Below, piece after piece: positions 52,301 through 60,216 of a DNA stretch of 64,000 nucleotides. Source of the DNA: Chryseobacterium daeguense DSM 19388 (GTDB lineage: Bacteria > Bacteroidota > Bacteroidia > Flavobacteriales > Weeksellaceae); contig NZ_AUMT01000004.1 in NCBI RefSeq assembly GCF_000430825.1, forward strand, positions 62,001 through 126,000, given 5' to 3'. Below the pieces are notes generated by a model. It was not told the DNA's origin and searched no databases. It saw only the letters and a program-made list of their open reading frames with translations. The position numbers and the translations under genes were made by a program. The stretch's first letter is position 1; every line of letters begins with the position of its first letter.

Positions 52301-52541
52301 TAGAAGTGATGTAATCCATACCTTCCACCCCGTTGATCTGCTCTTCCAATGGTACTACTACACTTTTCATTACGGTTTCTGCATTCGCTCCTGTGTAGTT
52401 GGCTCTTACACTCACGGTGGGCGGTGCAATGTCCGGATACTGGGTAACCGGAAGCGAGATCAGTCCTAACACACCGAGAATCACAATCAAAATTGAGATT
52501 ACGGTAGATAAAACCGGTCTGTTTATAAAATTTTTAATCAT
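49398..52541 (-). CDS. RND multidrug efflux permease (HAE1, AcrB type)
   Basis: 1047 aa, 12 transmembrane helices with two large periplasmic loops. N-terminal MIKNFINRPVLSTVISILIV; proton-relay Asp pair in AIGIVVDDAIVVVEAV of TM4 and the matching Lys in LLAKNAILIVEF of TM10; duplicated halves. Substrates cannot be predicted. It starts one base after the adaptor gene. Confidence 0.95.
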   Translation of the reverse strand: MIKNFINRPVLSTVISILIVILGVLGLISLPVTQYPDIAPPTVSVRANYTGANAETVMKSVVVPLEEQINGVEGMDYITSTAGNDGSAQIQVFFKQGIDPDIAAVNVQNRVSRASPLLPSEVTRSGVVTQKQQTSALMYLSFYSENKNIDDVYLQNFLNINVIPDLQRINGVGEANVFGGKNYSMRIWLDPAKLAAYGITPTDVTTAINEQSREAAAGSLGQNSGSSFEYIIKYVGKFSDKEQYDNIIVKALPDGQNLMLKDVAKVELGGLSYSGVGENGDNPSISMGIFQTPGSNAQEIIENIKAQLKANESSYPEGVKYTFNFDTNEFLDASIEKVIHTLIEAFILVFIVVYIFLQDLRSTLIPAIAVPVSIIGAFFFLNLFGYSLNLLTLFALVLAIGIVVDDAIVVVEAVHAKMENGISDAKKATVEAMDEITGAIISITLVMASVFIPVTFITGPTGVFYQQFGITLIVAIFISAINALTLSPVLCSLFLKPHDEHHKEYKNLNFLQKFFYKFNIAFRTTTERYGRGFVFLLRHKWVTLVIFVVTAGILYWASSTMKKGFVPTEDRGIIFTDVQLPPGASMERTYNVLKTIQKEALKIPGIQNVTISTGRGLLSGNGSNNGLAFIKLKPFDERKGDLSSENITKQLFGLSGKVPDAKVVFFQPPSVPGFGNSAGFEMVLLDKSGGDFANLDAKTGEFIGNLMKRPEIEFAQTSFNTKYPQYQMEINVPLAKQMGVSVNSILETMQGYIGGIYGADFTKYGKQFRVMIQALPENRKDANNLNELYVRTNSGTMSPISQFVTLTKTYGPQSVGRYNLFSSVKITGANSAGYSTGDAIGAVQQVASETLDKNYDVEFTGLSREELSSGSQTALIFALSLIFVYFILAAQYESYILPLTVVISLPLGVMGAYFGQKIMGLENNIYFQIALIMLVGLLAKNAILIVEFAVQRRHHGETIVMSAINAAKARLRPILMTSFAFIFGLLPLVLASGIGAVGNRSIATGAAIGLLIGTILGLFVIPVLYVIFEYLQEKIKPIKKEEINLAE

Positions 52542-52542
52542 T

Positions 52543-53727
52543 TTAGAATTTCGGTTTTATAGATTGAACAAGACTATCCATTTTCACAGGCTTTTTAATA
52601 ACTGCAGTTCCCGGCTTTATGCTTCCTACTCCGGCAGCAATAATGGTTTCACCTTTGTTAACACCGGATTTTATTAATGCCATATTGTCGATTCTGTCTA
52701 TTACATCTACCACCACATTTTTTGCAGTGTCTTTTTCAACTTTATAAACATAAACAATACCCTGCTGTTCATACGTAGCACTTTCCGGAACTACAAGAAC
52801 ATTGTCGTAAGCCTGCGGGAATCTTATGGATCCGCTGTTTCCGTTGCTTAATAGCTTTTGGGCATTGGTGAAAGATACCCTGAACTGGATGGTTCCTGTA
52901 GTAGGGTCAATCTGCCCGGTAATGGCTTCAATTCTTCCTTTTTCCGGATAAAGGCTTCCGTTTGCAAGCTGTAATTCTACCATTGGAAGGTTTTTAATTT
53001 TTTCCGGCATGGAAGCACCCGGAGATTTTTCAAGGAAATCAAAATATTCTTTTTCGTTCATTGAAAAGTAAGCGTAGATCTGTGAAGTATCAGAAATTGT
53101 AGTTAAAGGCATTTGATCTGTTGGCCCAACCAAGCTACCTACTTTTAAAGGAAGTTTTCCGATAACTCCGGAAATAGGTGCGCGAATAATGGAATATTCA
53201 ATGTTAGCCTCTACCCCTTTATAATTGGCTACTGCCTGGCTTTTAGCCGCTCTCGCCTGCTGCAGCTGTGCCTGAGCCTGGGCCAAATTTGCCTGAGCGG
53301 TCTGCAGCTGTACATTACTGATAATATTTTTCTGAACCAGCGGTTTCAGCTTATTAACTTCCACATTTGCTGCGTTTACAGCAGCCTGAGCAGCAGCAAT
53401 ATTAGATTCTGCAGCACCGATTCCTGCTTTGGAAGCGGCAGCATTTTCGTTCAGTATATTGGTTTCCAGACGGAATAAAGGCTGTCCTTTTGTAACGTAC
53501 TGCCCTTCATCCACTAAAACCTGAGTGATGTATCCCTGTATTTTAGCACGAACATCATTATTCACCTTCCCCTGTATTGTGGCAGGAAATGTCTGATAGC
53601 CGACTACATTTTTAGACTCCACATTTACAACAGGGTACGGTTTCGGGCCGTCCTGCTTTGGAGCTTCTTTTTTGCAGGCCACTAAAGAAAGGGCAGCAAT
53701 AGAAAGTATAACTAGCTTATTATTCAT
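52543..53727 (-). CDS. RND periplasmic adaptor lipoprotein (AcrA type)
   Basis: 394 aa membrane-fusion protein. Lipoprotein signal ending LSLVAC; split lipoyl domain (VRAKIQGYITQVLVDEGQYV ... IIRAPISGVIGKLPLKVGSL) around an Ala/Gln-rich coiled-coil hairpin (AAAQAAVNAANVEVNKLKPL), then beta-barrel and membrane-proximal domains. Bridges the permease and the outer membrane channel. Starts one base after gbsR. Confidence 0.95.
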   Translation of the reverse strand: MNNKLVILSIAALSLVACKKEAPKQDGPKPYPVVNVESKNVVGYQTFPATIQGKVNNDVRAKIQGYITQVLVDEGQYVTKGQPLFRLETNILNENAAASKAGIGAAESNIAAAQAAVNAANVEVNKLKPLVQKNIISNVQLQTAQANLAQAQAQLQQARAAKSQAVANYKGVEANIEYSIIRAPISGVIGKLPLKVGSLVGPTDQMPLTTISDTSQIYAYFSMNEKEYFDFLEKSPGASMPEKIKNLPMVELQLANGSLYPEKGRIEAITGQIDPTTGTIQFRVSFTNAQKLLSNGNSGSIRFPQAYDNVLVVPESATYEQQGIVYVYKVEKDTAKNVVVDVIDRIDNMALIKSGVNKGETIIAAGVGSIKPGTAVIKKPVKMDSLVQSIKPKF

Positions 53728-53728
53728 T

Positions 53729-54184
53729 TTAAAGTTTATTAAGAGATTCCTGAATATTTATTATGTTTTTATTTAGAAGCGCTTTGTATGCTTCCATTCT
53801 TTCGTTATGTACATGATCATGATTTTTTTTAAACCGGTCTAAGTCATCCAGTAGTTTTAACTCGTCTTGCATCTTTTGAACTATTTTTTCAAATCTTATT
53901 CTCTTATATTCGTCATTGGTGAAAAAATATCTTTTCCGCTCATCCATTTTATTATGATCTACAATCAACTGTGCATTAATCAATAAAGAAATACTTGTAG
54001 AAACAGAGCTTTTGCTTGCAGAAAGTACTTCTACAAACTCGTCAAAAGTAATACCCACTTTTTCGTAATCAAAAAGAAGATAGGCGTAGATCTTTGAAGC
54101 TAATGGCGGTAAGCTGAAAACGGTACCATAGAATTTTACGGCGTCCTGGAAAATCTTTTCATCAATTTCTATACTCTTATGCAT
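53729..54184 (-). CDS. GbsR/MarR family repressor of the efflux operon
   Basis: 151 aa winged-helix protein: LASKIYAYLLFDYEKVGITF, then the HTH EFVEVLSASKSSVSTSISLL and wing DERKRYFFTNDEYKRI, and a C-terminal dimerisation helix. First gene of the efflux operon, one base before the adaptor gene. A perfect 15-bp dyad between its -33 and -7 positions (54214-54228) is the likely self-operator, so drug or lipid binding would induce the whole pump. Confidence 0.87.
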   Translation of the reverse strand: MHKSIEIDEKIFQDAVKFYGTVFSLPPLASKIYAYLLFDYEKVGITFDEFVEVLSASKSSVSTSISLLINAQLIVDHNKMDERKRYFFTNDEYKRIRFEKIVQKMQDELKLLDDLDRFKKNHDHVHNERMEAYKALLNKNIINIQESLNKL

Positions 54185-54201
54185 TGTATATAAATTTGAA
54201 G

Positions 54202-54228
54202 CAAAAGTAAAAATTAGTTCAGAACTAA
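54202..54228 (-). promoter_or_regulatory. Efflux operon promoter and operator
   Basis: Minus-strand -7 element TACTTTTG (54202-54209) with the dyad TTAGTTC-A-GAACTAA (54214-54228) just upstream, inside the promoter spacer. The nearest upstream TTTG is 24 bp from the -7 element, so the -33 box is imperfect. Confidence 0.65.
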
Positions 54229-54301
54229 ACGAACAAAGTCAATAGAGTTTATAAATTCATAATGTTTTAAAAATTCAATGATTATTGATTTAACCTTTTG
54301 C

Positions 54302-54805
54302 TTAAATTATAATCTTCTCAAAAGCCTTTCTCATTCCTCCGGCCAGAAAAACTTCTCCACAGTAGCTGTATCCTTTACTTTCAAGGATTTTAAGCATTGG
54401 GATATTATCAAAATTAGTATCTACCTTAATACTTTGAATACCATGCGATCTGGTGAAATCTTCTATATGATCAAATAATATTTTTACCATTCCCCGGCCG
54501 GCAAATTTTTCGTCAACTGCTACCCTGTGCACAACAACAAATTCTCCCGTGCTCAGCCAGGCGCCTTCGATATTGCTGTAAGCGGGCTCATCATTAAGGA
54601 TCAAAGCTGTATAAACAGCAATTTCGCCATCCACTGTCATTACATATCCGAATCCTTTTGCAATGTCGCTTTCCACGGTATCCAGATTGGGATAACCCTG
54701 CTGCCATTGCGTGCTTCCGTCTTTTCTTCTTCTTTCAATGGCTTGCTGTAAAATGTTCCAGATAATATCTCTGTCTTCAATCTCTGCTTTTCTTAGTTTG
54801 ATCAT
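54302..54805 (-). CDS. GNAT family N-acetyltransferase
   Basis: 167 aa. VVVHRVAVDEKFAGRGMVKI is motif A with the acetyl-CoA loop (R-G-x-G-x-G/A equivalent: KFAGRGM); IQSIKVDTNFDNIPMLKILE and SKGYSYCGEVFL form motif B. Substrate unknown. Transcribed alone, upstream of a 22-bp inverted-repeat element. Confidence 0.88.
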   Translation of the reverse strand: MIKLRKAEIEDRDIIWNILQQAIERRRKDGSTQWQQGYPNLDTVESDIAKGFGYVMTVDGEIAVYTALILNDEPAYSNIEGAWLSTGEFVVVHRVAVDEKFAGRGMVKILFDHIEDFTRSHGIQSIKVDTNFDNIPMLKILESKGYSYCGEVFLAGGMRKAFEKIII

Positions 54806-54821
54806 TTTATAAAAATTAAGG

Positions 54822-54961
54822 AATTAAGAGATTGAGAGATTTAGAAAATTAGTTTCGTTTAAATCATATTTGAATTAAATTCAATATGGTATTTAAAATA
54901 ATTGATGCATATTATACACTCAAATAATATCTTAATTTTTAAATCTCTCAATCTCTTAATT
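54822..54961. repeat. MITE-like element with 22-bp perfect terminal inverted repeats
   Basis: Arms 54822-54843 (AATTAAGAGATTGAGAGATT + TA) and 54940-54961 are perfect reverse complements around a 96-bp AT-rich core that contains TTGAATT-A-AATTCAA. It fills most of the 242-bp gap between the GNAT and DUF2007 genes. Diverged relatives of the arm words occur at 29337-29420 and 56689-56756. Confidence 0.7.
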
Positions 54962-55047
54962 AGTTTGAAATAGTAATCAAAAAACCGAAAACTAATAAAA
55001 ATTAATTTTCGGTTCGAAGTAGTAAAATTTAAAATTATGAAATTGTT

Positions 55048-55278
55048 TTATTGATTTTCACTTTGTTGAAGATAAGCGTCAATAATTTCAAATGCTTTCT
55101 TCTCGTCTTCCAAATCTACCATTACTTTCAACGAAGTTGCCGTGGGCGTTGTTGTAAATGTAAGGTAATTGTTTTCAACACTGCTTGTAATCTGTGCTTC
55201 GTCCAATTTTGACTTGATTAATTGAATTTCTGATGGTTTGTCACTTTCAAAAACTGATACTCTTGTACTTCTTTCCAT
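55048..55278 (-). CDS. DUF2007 family small protein
   Basis: 76 aa alpha/beta protein: VSVFESDKPSEIQLIKSKLD, EAQITSSVENNYLTF and KVMVDLEDEKKAFEIIDAYL match DUF2007, whose members are called putative signal-transducing proteins without experimental support. Probably downstream of the lysine aminotransferase gene on the same strand (62-bp gap). Confidence 0.8.
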   Translation of the reverse strand: MERSTRVSVFESDKPSEIQLIKSKLDEAQITSSVENNYLTFTTTPTATSLKVMVDLEDEKKAFEIIDAYLQQSENQ

Positions 55279-55340
55279 ATTCTGTCCCGTTTGAGTATCT
55301 AAATATATAACGTTTTTTTGAAAATTACAAATTTTGAGTT

Positions 55341-56669
55341 TTAAATTTTATTAATATTTTTTTCGATTTTGTCTAAAGCAAGTTGTATATCTTCCTGACT
55401 AACATTGAGATGCGGTCTGAAACGAAGCGACTGATCGCCACAAGCCAAAATAATCATCCCGTCATTCCAAAGCTCGTCTCTAAGCTGATTTCTTTGTTCG
55501 TGGGTCGGCAGGTCGATGGCACACATTAATCCTCTTCCTCTGGCATTTGATAATTTTTCAGGATATTTTTGCTCTAATTTTTTTAAGCCTTCCAATAAAT
55601 AATCGCCCACCACTCTTGCGTTCTCTACAAGATTTTCCTTTTCGATAACTTCCATTACCAATTGGAAACGAAGCATGTCAATAAAGTTTCCTCCAAAGGT
55701 AGAATTGATCCTTGAGCTTTCTCTGAATACATTATTCGGAACTTCATCGAACTTTTCCTTATTCGCTAAAACTCCGCAAACCTGTGTTTTTTTACCGAAA
55801 GAGATGATGTCCGGCTTTGCTGTAAAATGCTGGAAAGCCCACATCTTACCCGTAATTCCGATTCCGGTCTGAACTTCGTCAAAAATTAAAAGAATCTCAT
55901 TCTCATCGCAGATTTTTCTTAATCCCAATAAAAATTCATCTCTGAAATGATTGTCACCGCCTTCTGCCTGAATGGGTTCAATGATGATGCAGGCAACTTT
56001 ATCAGGGTGCATCAGGATTGATTCTTCGATTTGAATTAAAGCTAATCTCTCATTTTTAATGGTTTCTTCCAGGTTTTCTTCCGTAATAGGGAATGTAAGT
56101 TTCGGATTTAAAATCCTTGGCCAGTCGAACATCGGGAAATACTGGTATTTTCTGGGATCAGAAGTATTGGTAAGACTTAATGTATAACCGCTTCTCCCGT
56201 GAAATGCCTGTCTGAAATGAATGCAGATTCCGGCTTCTGTGTCAAGTCCTTTATCAAAATTTTTACGTGTTTTCCAGTCGAAACATGCTTTCATAGCATT
56301 TTCCACGCCCAGCGTTCCGCCTTCAATAAAGAAAGCATACTGCAATTCTTCAGGAATTACTACTCTTTCAAAAACTTCCAGGAAGTGAGCATATTCCTCA
56401 GAATAAACGTCTGCCAGTGTTGGTTTGTTAACCGCCATTTTCCCCAGCCAGGCCGATTTTTCAACTAAATAAGGGTGATTATACCCGATAGACGCCGATG
56501 CGAACATCGAAAACATATCTAAATATTCTCTGTTGGTAAGTTTGTCATAAAGCCATGATCCGTGGGATTTTTCAAGATCCATTACAAAATCAAAACCATC
56601 TGCCAGAACGTGTTTGCCTACAGTTTCTTTTACTTTATTTGCTTGTATATCAATTGTTGTTTGTTCCAT
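55341..56669 (-). CDS. lat: L-lysine 6-aminotransferase
   Basis: 442 aa class III PLP aminotransferase. It moves the epsilon-amino group of lysine to 2-oxoglutarate, giving aminoadipate semialdehyde. FFIEGGTLGVENAMKACFDW, FRQAFHGRSGYTLSLTNTSD, LLIFDEVQTGIGITGKMWAF and the PLP Lys in DIISFGKKTQVCGV fit the lysine 6-aminotransferase subgroup rather than ornithine aminotransferase. The dehydrogenase for its product lies just upstream on the same strand, which strongly supports the call. Confidence 0.92.
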   Translation of the reverse strand: MEQTTIDIQANKVKETVGKHVLADGFDFVMDLEKSHGSWLYDKLTNREYLDMFSMFASASIGYNHPYLVEKSAWLGKMAVNKPTLADVYSEEYAHFLEVFERVVIPEELQYAFFIEGGTLGVENAMKACFDWKTRKNFDKGLDTEAGICIHFRQAFHGRSGYTLSLTNTSDPRKYQYFPMFDWPRILNPKLTFPITEENLEETIKNERLALIQIEESILMHPDKVACIIIEPIQAEGGDNHFRDEFLLGLRKICDENEILLIFDEVQTGIGITGKMWAFQHFTAKPDIISFGKKTQVCGVLANKEKFDEVPNNVFRESSRINSTFGGNFIDMLRFQLVMEVIEKENLVENARVVGDYLLEGLKKLEQKYPEKLSNARGRGLMCAIDLPTHEQRNQLRDELWNDGMIILACGDQSLRFRPHLNVSQEDIQLALDKIEKNINKI

Positions 56670-56768
56670 ATTGTAAAATTTAGGGATTCATAATTCAGGA
56701 ATTTAGAAATTAGCAATTGGTAATTTTTTAATATCTAAATCTTTGAATCTTTTAATTTAATTAAAATT

Positions 56769-58319
56769 TTATAAATCAAACTTAATTCCCTGTGCTAAAG
56801 GAAGATCTGCAGTGTAATTTATAGTATTGGTTTGACGTCTCATGTAGTATTTCCAAACATCGGAACCGGATTCTCTTCCACCTCCCGTTTCTTTTTCGCC
56901 ACCGAAAGCACCACCGATTTCTGCACCGGATGTTCCGATATTTACATTGGCAATTCCACAGTCTGATCCTGCATGAGAAAGGAATAATTCTGCTTCTCTA
57001 AGGTTTTGGGTCATGATGGCAGAGGACAATCCTTGAGGAACATCATTCTGAATTGCGATAGCTTCCTCTAAATTTGAGTATTTAATTAAATATAATATCG
57101 GTGCAAAAGTCTCATGCTGAACGATTTCAAAAGAATTTTTCACTTCTGCGATGGCTGGTTTTACATAGCATCCGGATTCGTAGCCTTTTCCTTTTAAAAC
57201 TTCACCTTCCACGATGAATTTTCCGCCTTCCTTCTTACATTTTTTAATGGCTTCCTGATATTGGTTTACGGCATCCGTATCGATAAGCGGTCCTACGTGA
57301 TTGGTTTCGTCCAGAGGATTTCCGATTTTTAATTGTCCGTATGCTTTTACCAGCCTGTTTTTTACTTCATCATACACACTTTCGTGGATGATTAATCTTC
57401 TGGTTGACGTACATCTTTGCCCTGCAGTTCCCACGGCTCCGAAAACGGCTCCGATGATCGACATATTAATGTCCGCATCCTGAGTAATGATAATAGCATT
57501 ATTTCCGCCTAATTCAAGGATAGATTTCCCGAATCTTTCTGCCACTCTGGAAGAAACCATTCTCCCGACTCTTGTAGAGCCCGTGAAAGAAACTAAAGAA
57601 ACTCTTTTATCATCTACCAGTCTCTGCCCGATCTCATGATCTGCTACCAATACGCTAGAAATTCCTTCAGGAAGATTATTTTCCTTTAAAACTTCATTCA
57701 TAATATTCTGGCAGGCAATGGCGCAAAGCGGTGTTTTTTCTGACGGCTTCCAGATGGTAACGTTACCGCAGATCCATGCTAAAGCAGTGTTCCATGACCA
57801 AACTGCTACCGGAAAATTGAACGCTGTAATGATTCCCACGATTCCCAGCGGATGGTATTGCTCGTACATTCTGTGACCCGGTCTTTCCGAATGCATCGTA
57901 TAGCCGTGAAGCTGTCTGGAAACTCCAACTGCAAAATCACAGATATCGATCATCTCTTGAACCTCTCCTAAGCCTTCCTGTAAAGATTTCCCCATTTCAT
58001 AAGAAACAAGCTTACCCAAATCATCTTTATATTGTCTTAATTTCTGGCCCAATTGTCTTACTATTTCCCCTCTTTTCGGAGCCGGAATGAGTCTGAACTC
58101 TTTAAAAGCCTTTTCAGCGGTTTCTATTACCTTATCATAATCTGATACTCCGGAAGTCTTTACTTTAGCAATTATATTGCCGTCCACAGGTGAATAACTT
58201 TCTATGTTTTTTCCTGATGCAAAGTATTTTCCGCCTACTGAAGTTCCTTTATTTTCATCTTTAATTCCTAGATTTTTGAGTGTTTTCTCGATTCCAAAAT
58301 CCTTTACTTTTTTAGACAT
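56769..58319 (-). CDS. L-aminoadipate-semialdehyde dehydrogenase (ALDH7 type)
   Basis: 516 aa NAD-dependent aldehyde dehydrogenase of the antiquitin/ALDH7 family. FTGSTRVGRMVSSRVAERFG (NAD), the general base Glu in ILELGGNNAIII, the catalytic Cys in GTAGQRCTSTRRL and NVNIGTSGAEIGGAFGGEKE, the aminoadipate-semialdehyde-binding loop. Together with lat it converts lysine to 2-aminoadipate. First gene of the pair; a likely promoter (TTTG-N18-TAACTTTA) lies upstream, divergent from the small membrane protein gene. Confidence 0.93.
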   Translation of the reverse strand: MSKKVKDFGIEKTLKNLGIKDENKGTSVGGKYFASGKNIESYSPVDGNIIAKVKTSGVSDYDKVIETAEKAFKEFRLIPAPKRGEIVRQLGQKLRQYKDDLGKLVSYEMGKSLQEGLGEVQEMIDICDFAVGVSRQLHGYTMHSERPGHRMYEQYHPLGIVGIITAFNFPVAVWSWNTALAWICGNVTIWKPSEKTPLCAIACQNIMNEVLKENNLPEGISSVLVADHEIGQRLVDDKRVSLVSFTGSTRVGRMVSSRVAERFGKSILELGGNNAIIITQDADINMSIIGAVFGAVGTAGQRCTSTRRLIIHESVYDEVKNRLVKAYGQLKIGNPLDETNHVGPLIDTDAVNQYQEAIKKCKKEGGKFIVEGEVLKGKGYESGCYVKPAIAEVKNSFEIVQHETFAPILYLIKYSNLEEAIAIQNDVPQGLSSAIMTQNLREAELFLSHAGSDCGIANVNIGTSGAEIGGAFGGEKETGGGRESGSDVWKYYMRRQTNTINYTADLPLAQGIKFDL

Positions 58320-58397
58320 AAAAATTTTACTTTTCGTTTTCCCTAAAGTTAAAAATATTAGCCGAACTGCAAAATTTTAATTTTAACATCTTTTTTA

Positions 58398-58428
58398 TTT
58401 GGACTAATTATAAACATGCTTATCTTTG
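58398..58428 (+). promoter_or_regulatory. Promoter of the small membrane protein gene (exact consensus)
   Basis: TTTG-N19-TATCTTTG, perfect match, 26 bp before the ATG. Confidence 0.82.
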
Positions 58429-58454
58429 TAGTGTTAATCATTTGAATTTCAGAA

Positions 58455-58652
58455 ATGGAAAATAATAAGACGATAAACGAACCTGTTGAGGAAAAGAAAA
58501 ATTCCAAATGGAAAAGCCTGGTTAAGAAATTCGGTATCGGTGGAATTATATTCTTTACGGTAAAGGGAATTATTACTTCTACTCTTATTTACTTTCTCGG
58601 AAAGAACTTCTGGACGGTGATCAGCAACTATTTTACAGGAATTTTTGATTAA
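58455..58652 (+). CDS. Small single-pass membrane protein
   Basis: 65 aa. Charged N-terminus (MENNKTINEPVEEKKNSKWK), amphipathic stretch LVKKFGIGGIIFFTVKGIIT and hydrophobic segment STLIYFLGKNFWTVISNYF. No family name known to me, but it has an exact-consensus promoter and a strong terminator, so it is a real gene. Function unknown. Confidence 0.78.
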   Translation: MENNKTINEPVEEKKNSKWKSLVKKFGIGGIIFFTVKGIITSTLIYFLGKNFWTVISNYFTGIFD

Positions 58653-58672
58653 ATTAATTGATATATAAAGTT

Positions 58673-58698
58673 AAAAGCAGAGAATTTTCTCTGCTTTT
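58673..58698 (+). terminator. Terminator of the small membrane protein gene
   Basis: AAAAGCAGAGA / CTCTGCTTTT perfect stem with T run. Confidence 0.9.
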
Positions 58699-58709
58699 TT
58701 GTTTTATAA

Positions 58710-58745
58710 GGCTTCGGGAGCCCACCCTGACTCTAATACTAATGT
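58710..58745. repeat. Diverged copy of the GGCTTCGAGAGCC element
   Basis: GGCTTCGGGAGCCCACCCTG-ACTCTAATACTAATG aligns with 6831-6868 (GGCTTCGAGAGCCTCAGCCTG...CTAATACTA) with several substitutions; only one arm is present. Confidence 0.55.
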
Positions 58746-58762
58746 AATTATTTGTGTGGCAG

Positions 58763-58951
58763 CTATTCCTTTTTTTTCCTTCCGGAATTAACTAAACTCT
58801 GATGAAGCAAATACTCAATTTGTCCATTTACACTTCGGAATTCATCATTTGCCCATTTTTCCAGAAGCTTGTAGGTAGACTCATCAATCCTTATGACGAA
58901 GGATTTTTTGCCTTTGCTTTCGGATGGATTTTGAGCTTTTTCTGATTTCAT
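58763..58951 (-). CDS. Ribbon-helix-helix (Arc-type) DNA-binding protein
   Basis: 62 aa. A Lys/Ser-rich tail precedes KKSFVIRIDESTYKLLEKWA (beta strand and first helix) and DEFRSVNGQIEYLLHQSLVN (second helix with Arc-like N-G-Q-I-E). A dimeric operator-binding fold. It lies 193 bp downstream of the SPFH gene on the same strand, a neighbourhood I recall from other Flavobacteriia; no toxin gene is adjacent, so it is probably not an antitoxin. Confidence 0.82.
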   Translation of the reverse strand: MKSEKAQNPSESKGKKSFVIRIDESTYKLLEKWANDEFRSVNGQIEYLLHQSLVNSGRKKKE

Positions 58952-59144
58952 TTTTTCTAATTTTTTCTTGATGCCTTTGTTTTTAACGCAAAGAGCGCAA
59001 AGATTTTCTTTTAATTATTGTGAATGTTTTTCATTCGAAGGCGTTTCACTCAGCAAATAAATACCAAAACCTTCAACCCTATCAAATTAGCATTGTTGGT
59101 AAAGGCAAGTTTTTTAAATTAAAAATTAACTATTAATTCTCTTT

Positions 59145-60011
59145 TTAATTATAAAGCGTTCCGGCATTTAGAATCGGCTGTGCTGCTTTTTCACCGCAAA
59201 GAACAACCATTAAATTGCTTACCATTGCTGCCTTTCTTTCATCATCTAATTCAACAATATTCTCTTCTGAAAGTTTTTTTAATGCTAAATCCACCATTCC
59301 CACGGCTCCTTCCACAATCTTTGTTCTTGCAGCAACAATGGCCGTCGCCTGCTGTCTTTGAAGCATAGCACCAGCAATTTCCGAGGCATAAGCTAAGTGT
59401 GAGATTCTTGCCTCCTGAATCGTGATTCCTGCTTTTGAAAGTCGTTCCGTGAGTTCCTGCTCCAAAATAGCGTTGATTTTTTCGCCTCCTTCTCTTAATG
59501 TAATCGGTGCGTGATCATCTTCCAGATTATCGTATGGAAAGCTCATCGCCAAATGTCTTACCGCAGCCTCGCTCTGCATTTTCACAAAGTCTGAATAACG
59601 CTCAACATCAAAAGCCGCCTTATAAGTATTCCCTACTTTCCAGACAATGACAACCGCAATCTCAATCGGGTTTCCCATTTTGTCATTTACCTTTAAGGTC
59701 TGCCCCTGAAGGTTTTCGGAACGCAAGCTGATTTTTTGAGATGAATACAAAGGATTGATGAAGAATAATCCATTATCTTTCACCGTTCCAACATACTTTC
59801 CGAAGAAGTTTAAAACTCTTGAGTGGTTAGGCTGGATAATCATTAAGCCTTTTAAGAAAAAACACGAGATAATAAAAGACAATAATGATAAAACAACTAA
59901 TGTAACGCTTTGCTCAACTCCCTGAATAAAAAGATAAATTGAAGCTATAAACAGTCCCAGACAGATAATTAAGGTTAGGTAACCAGACATTGGTTTTAAG
60001 ATTTTTTCCAT
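59145..60011 (-). CDS. SPFH/band-7 domain membrane protein
   Basis: 288 aa. Two N-terminal hydrophobic segments (LTLIICLGLFIASIYLFIQG; LVVLSLLSFIISCFFLKGLM), then the SPFH domain (VLNFFGKYVGTVKDNGLFFI, IEIAVVIVWKVGNTYKAAFD, VKMQSEAAVRHLAMSFPYDN) and a coiled coil ending AGAMLQRQQATAIVAARTKI. Stomatin/flotillin-like scaffold of membrane microdomains. Three TGATAT words sit at and just before its start (60011, 60028, 60039), possible sites for the RHH protein downstream. Confidence 0.9.
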   Translation of the reverse strand: MEKILKPMSGYLTLIICLGLFIASIYLFIQGVEQSVTLVVLSLLSFIISCFFLKGLMIIQPNHSRVLNFFGKYVGTVKDNGLFFINPLYSSQKISLRSENLQGQTLKVNDKMGNPIEIAVVIVWKVGNTYKAAFDVERYSDFVKMQSEAAVRHLAMSFPYDNLEDDHAPITLREGGEKINAILEQELTERLSKAGITIQEARISHLAYASEIAGAMLQRQQATAIVAARTKIVEGAVGMVDLALKKLSEENIVELDDERKAAMVSNLMVVLCGEKAAQPILNAGTLYN

Positions 60012-60114
60012 GATATGATTTTTAATTTGATATTATTTTGATATCATAAAGATATATATAATTTTTGAATTATGAGTTAGGGTTTTGAGTTTTTGTGTTG
60101 TTTTTAATTATGAA

Positions 60115-60139
60115 ATGCTTCGACTCCGCTCAGCATCTT
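60115..60139. repeat. GTCATGCTGA-type dispersed element (inverse copy)
   Basis: On the minus strand GATGCTGAGCGGAGTCGAAG-CAT, the usual core of this short dispersed element; related to 25180-25216. Confidence 0.55.
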
Positions 60140-60164
60140 TATCTAAGGCAAATATCAAGCACAA

Positions 60165-60197
60165 AAAATCCCTGAAAAAAATAATTTCAGGGATTTT
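60165..60197 (-). terminator. ccsBA terminator
   Basis: AAAATCCCTGAAA / TTTCAGGGATTTT, 13-bp perfect stem; T run on the minus strand. Confidence 0.9.
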
Positions 60198-60216
60198 ATT
60201 TATGTTTAAACTAAAT

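Noticed and set aside
52077..52469. Plus-strand ORF opposite the RND permease
   Set aside because: Composition is that of an antisense shadow of a conserved gene; no domain, no promoter.
58763..58951. Antitoxin of a toxin-antitoxin pair
   Set aside because: No small toxin ORF overlaps or adjoins the RHH gene on the same strand.
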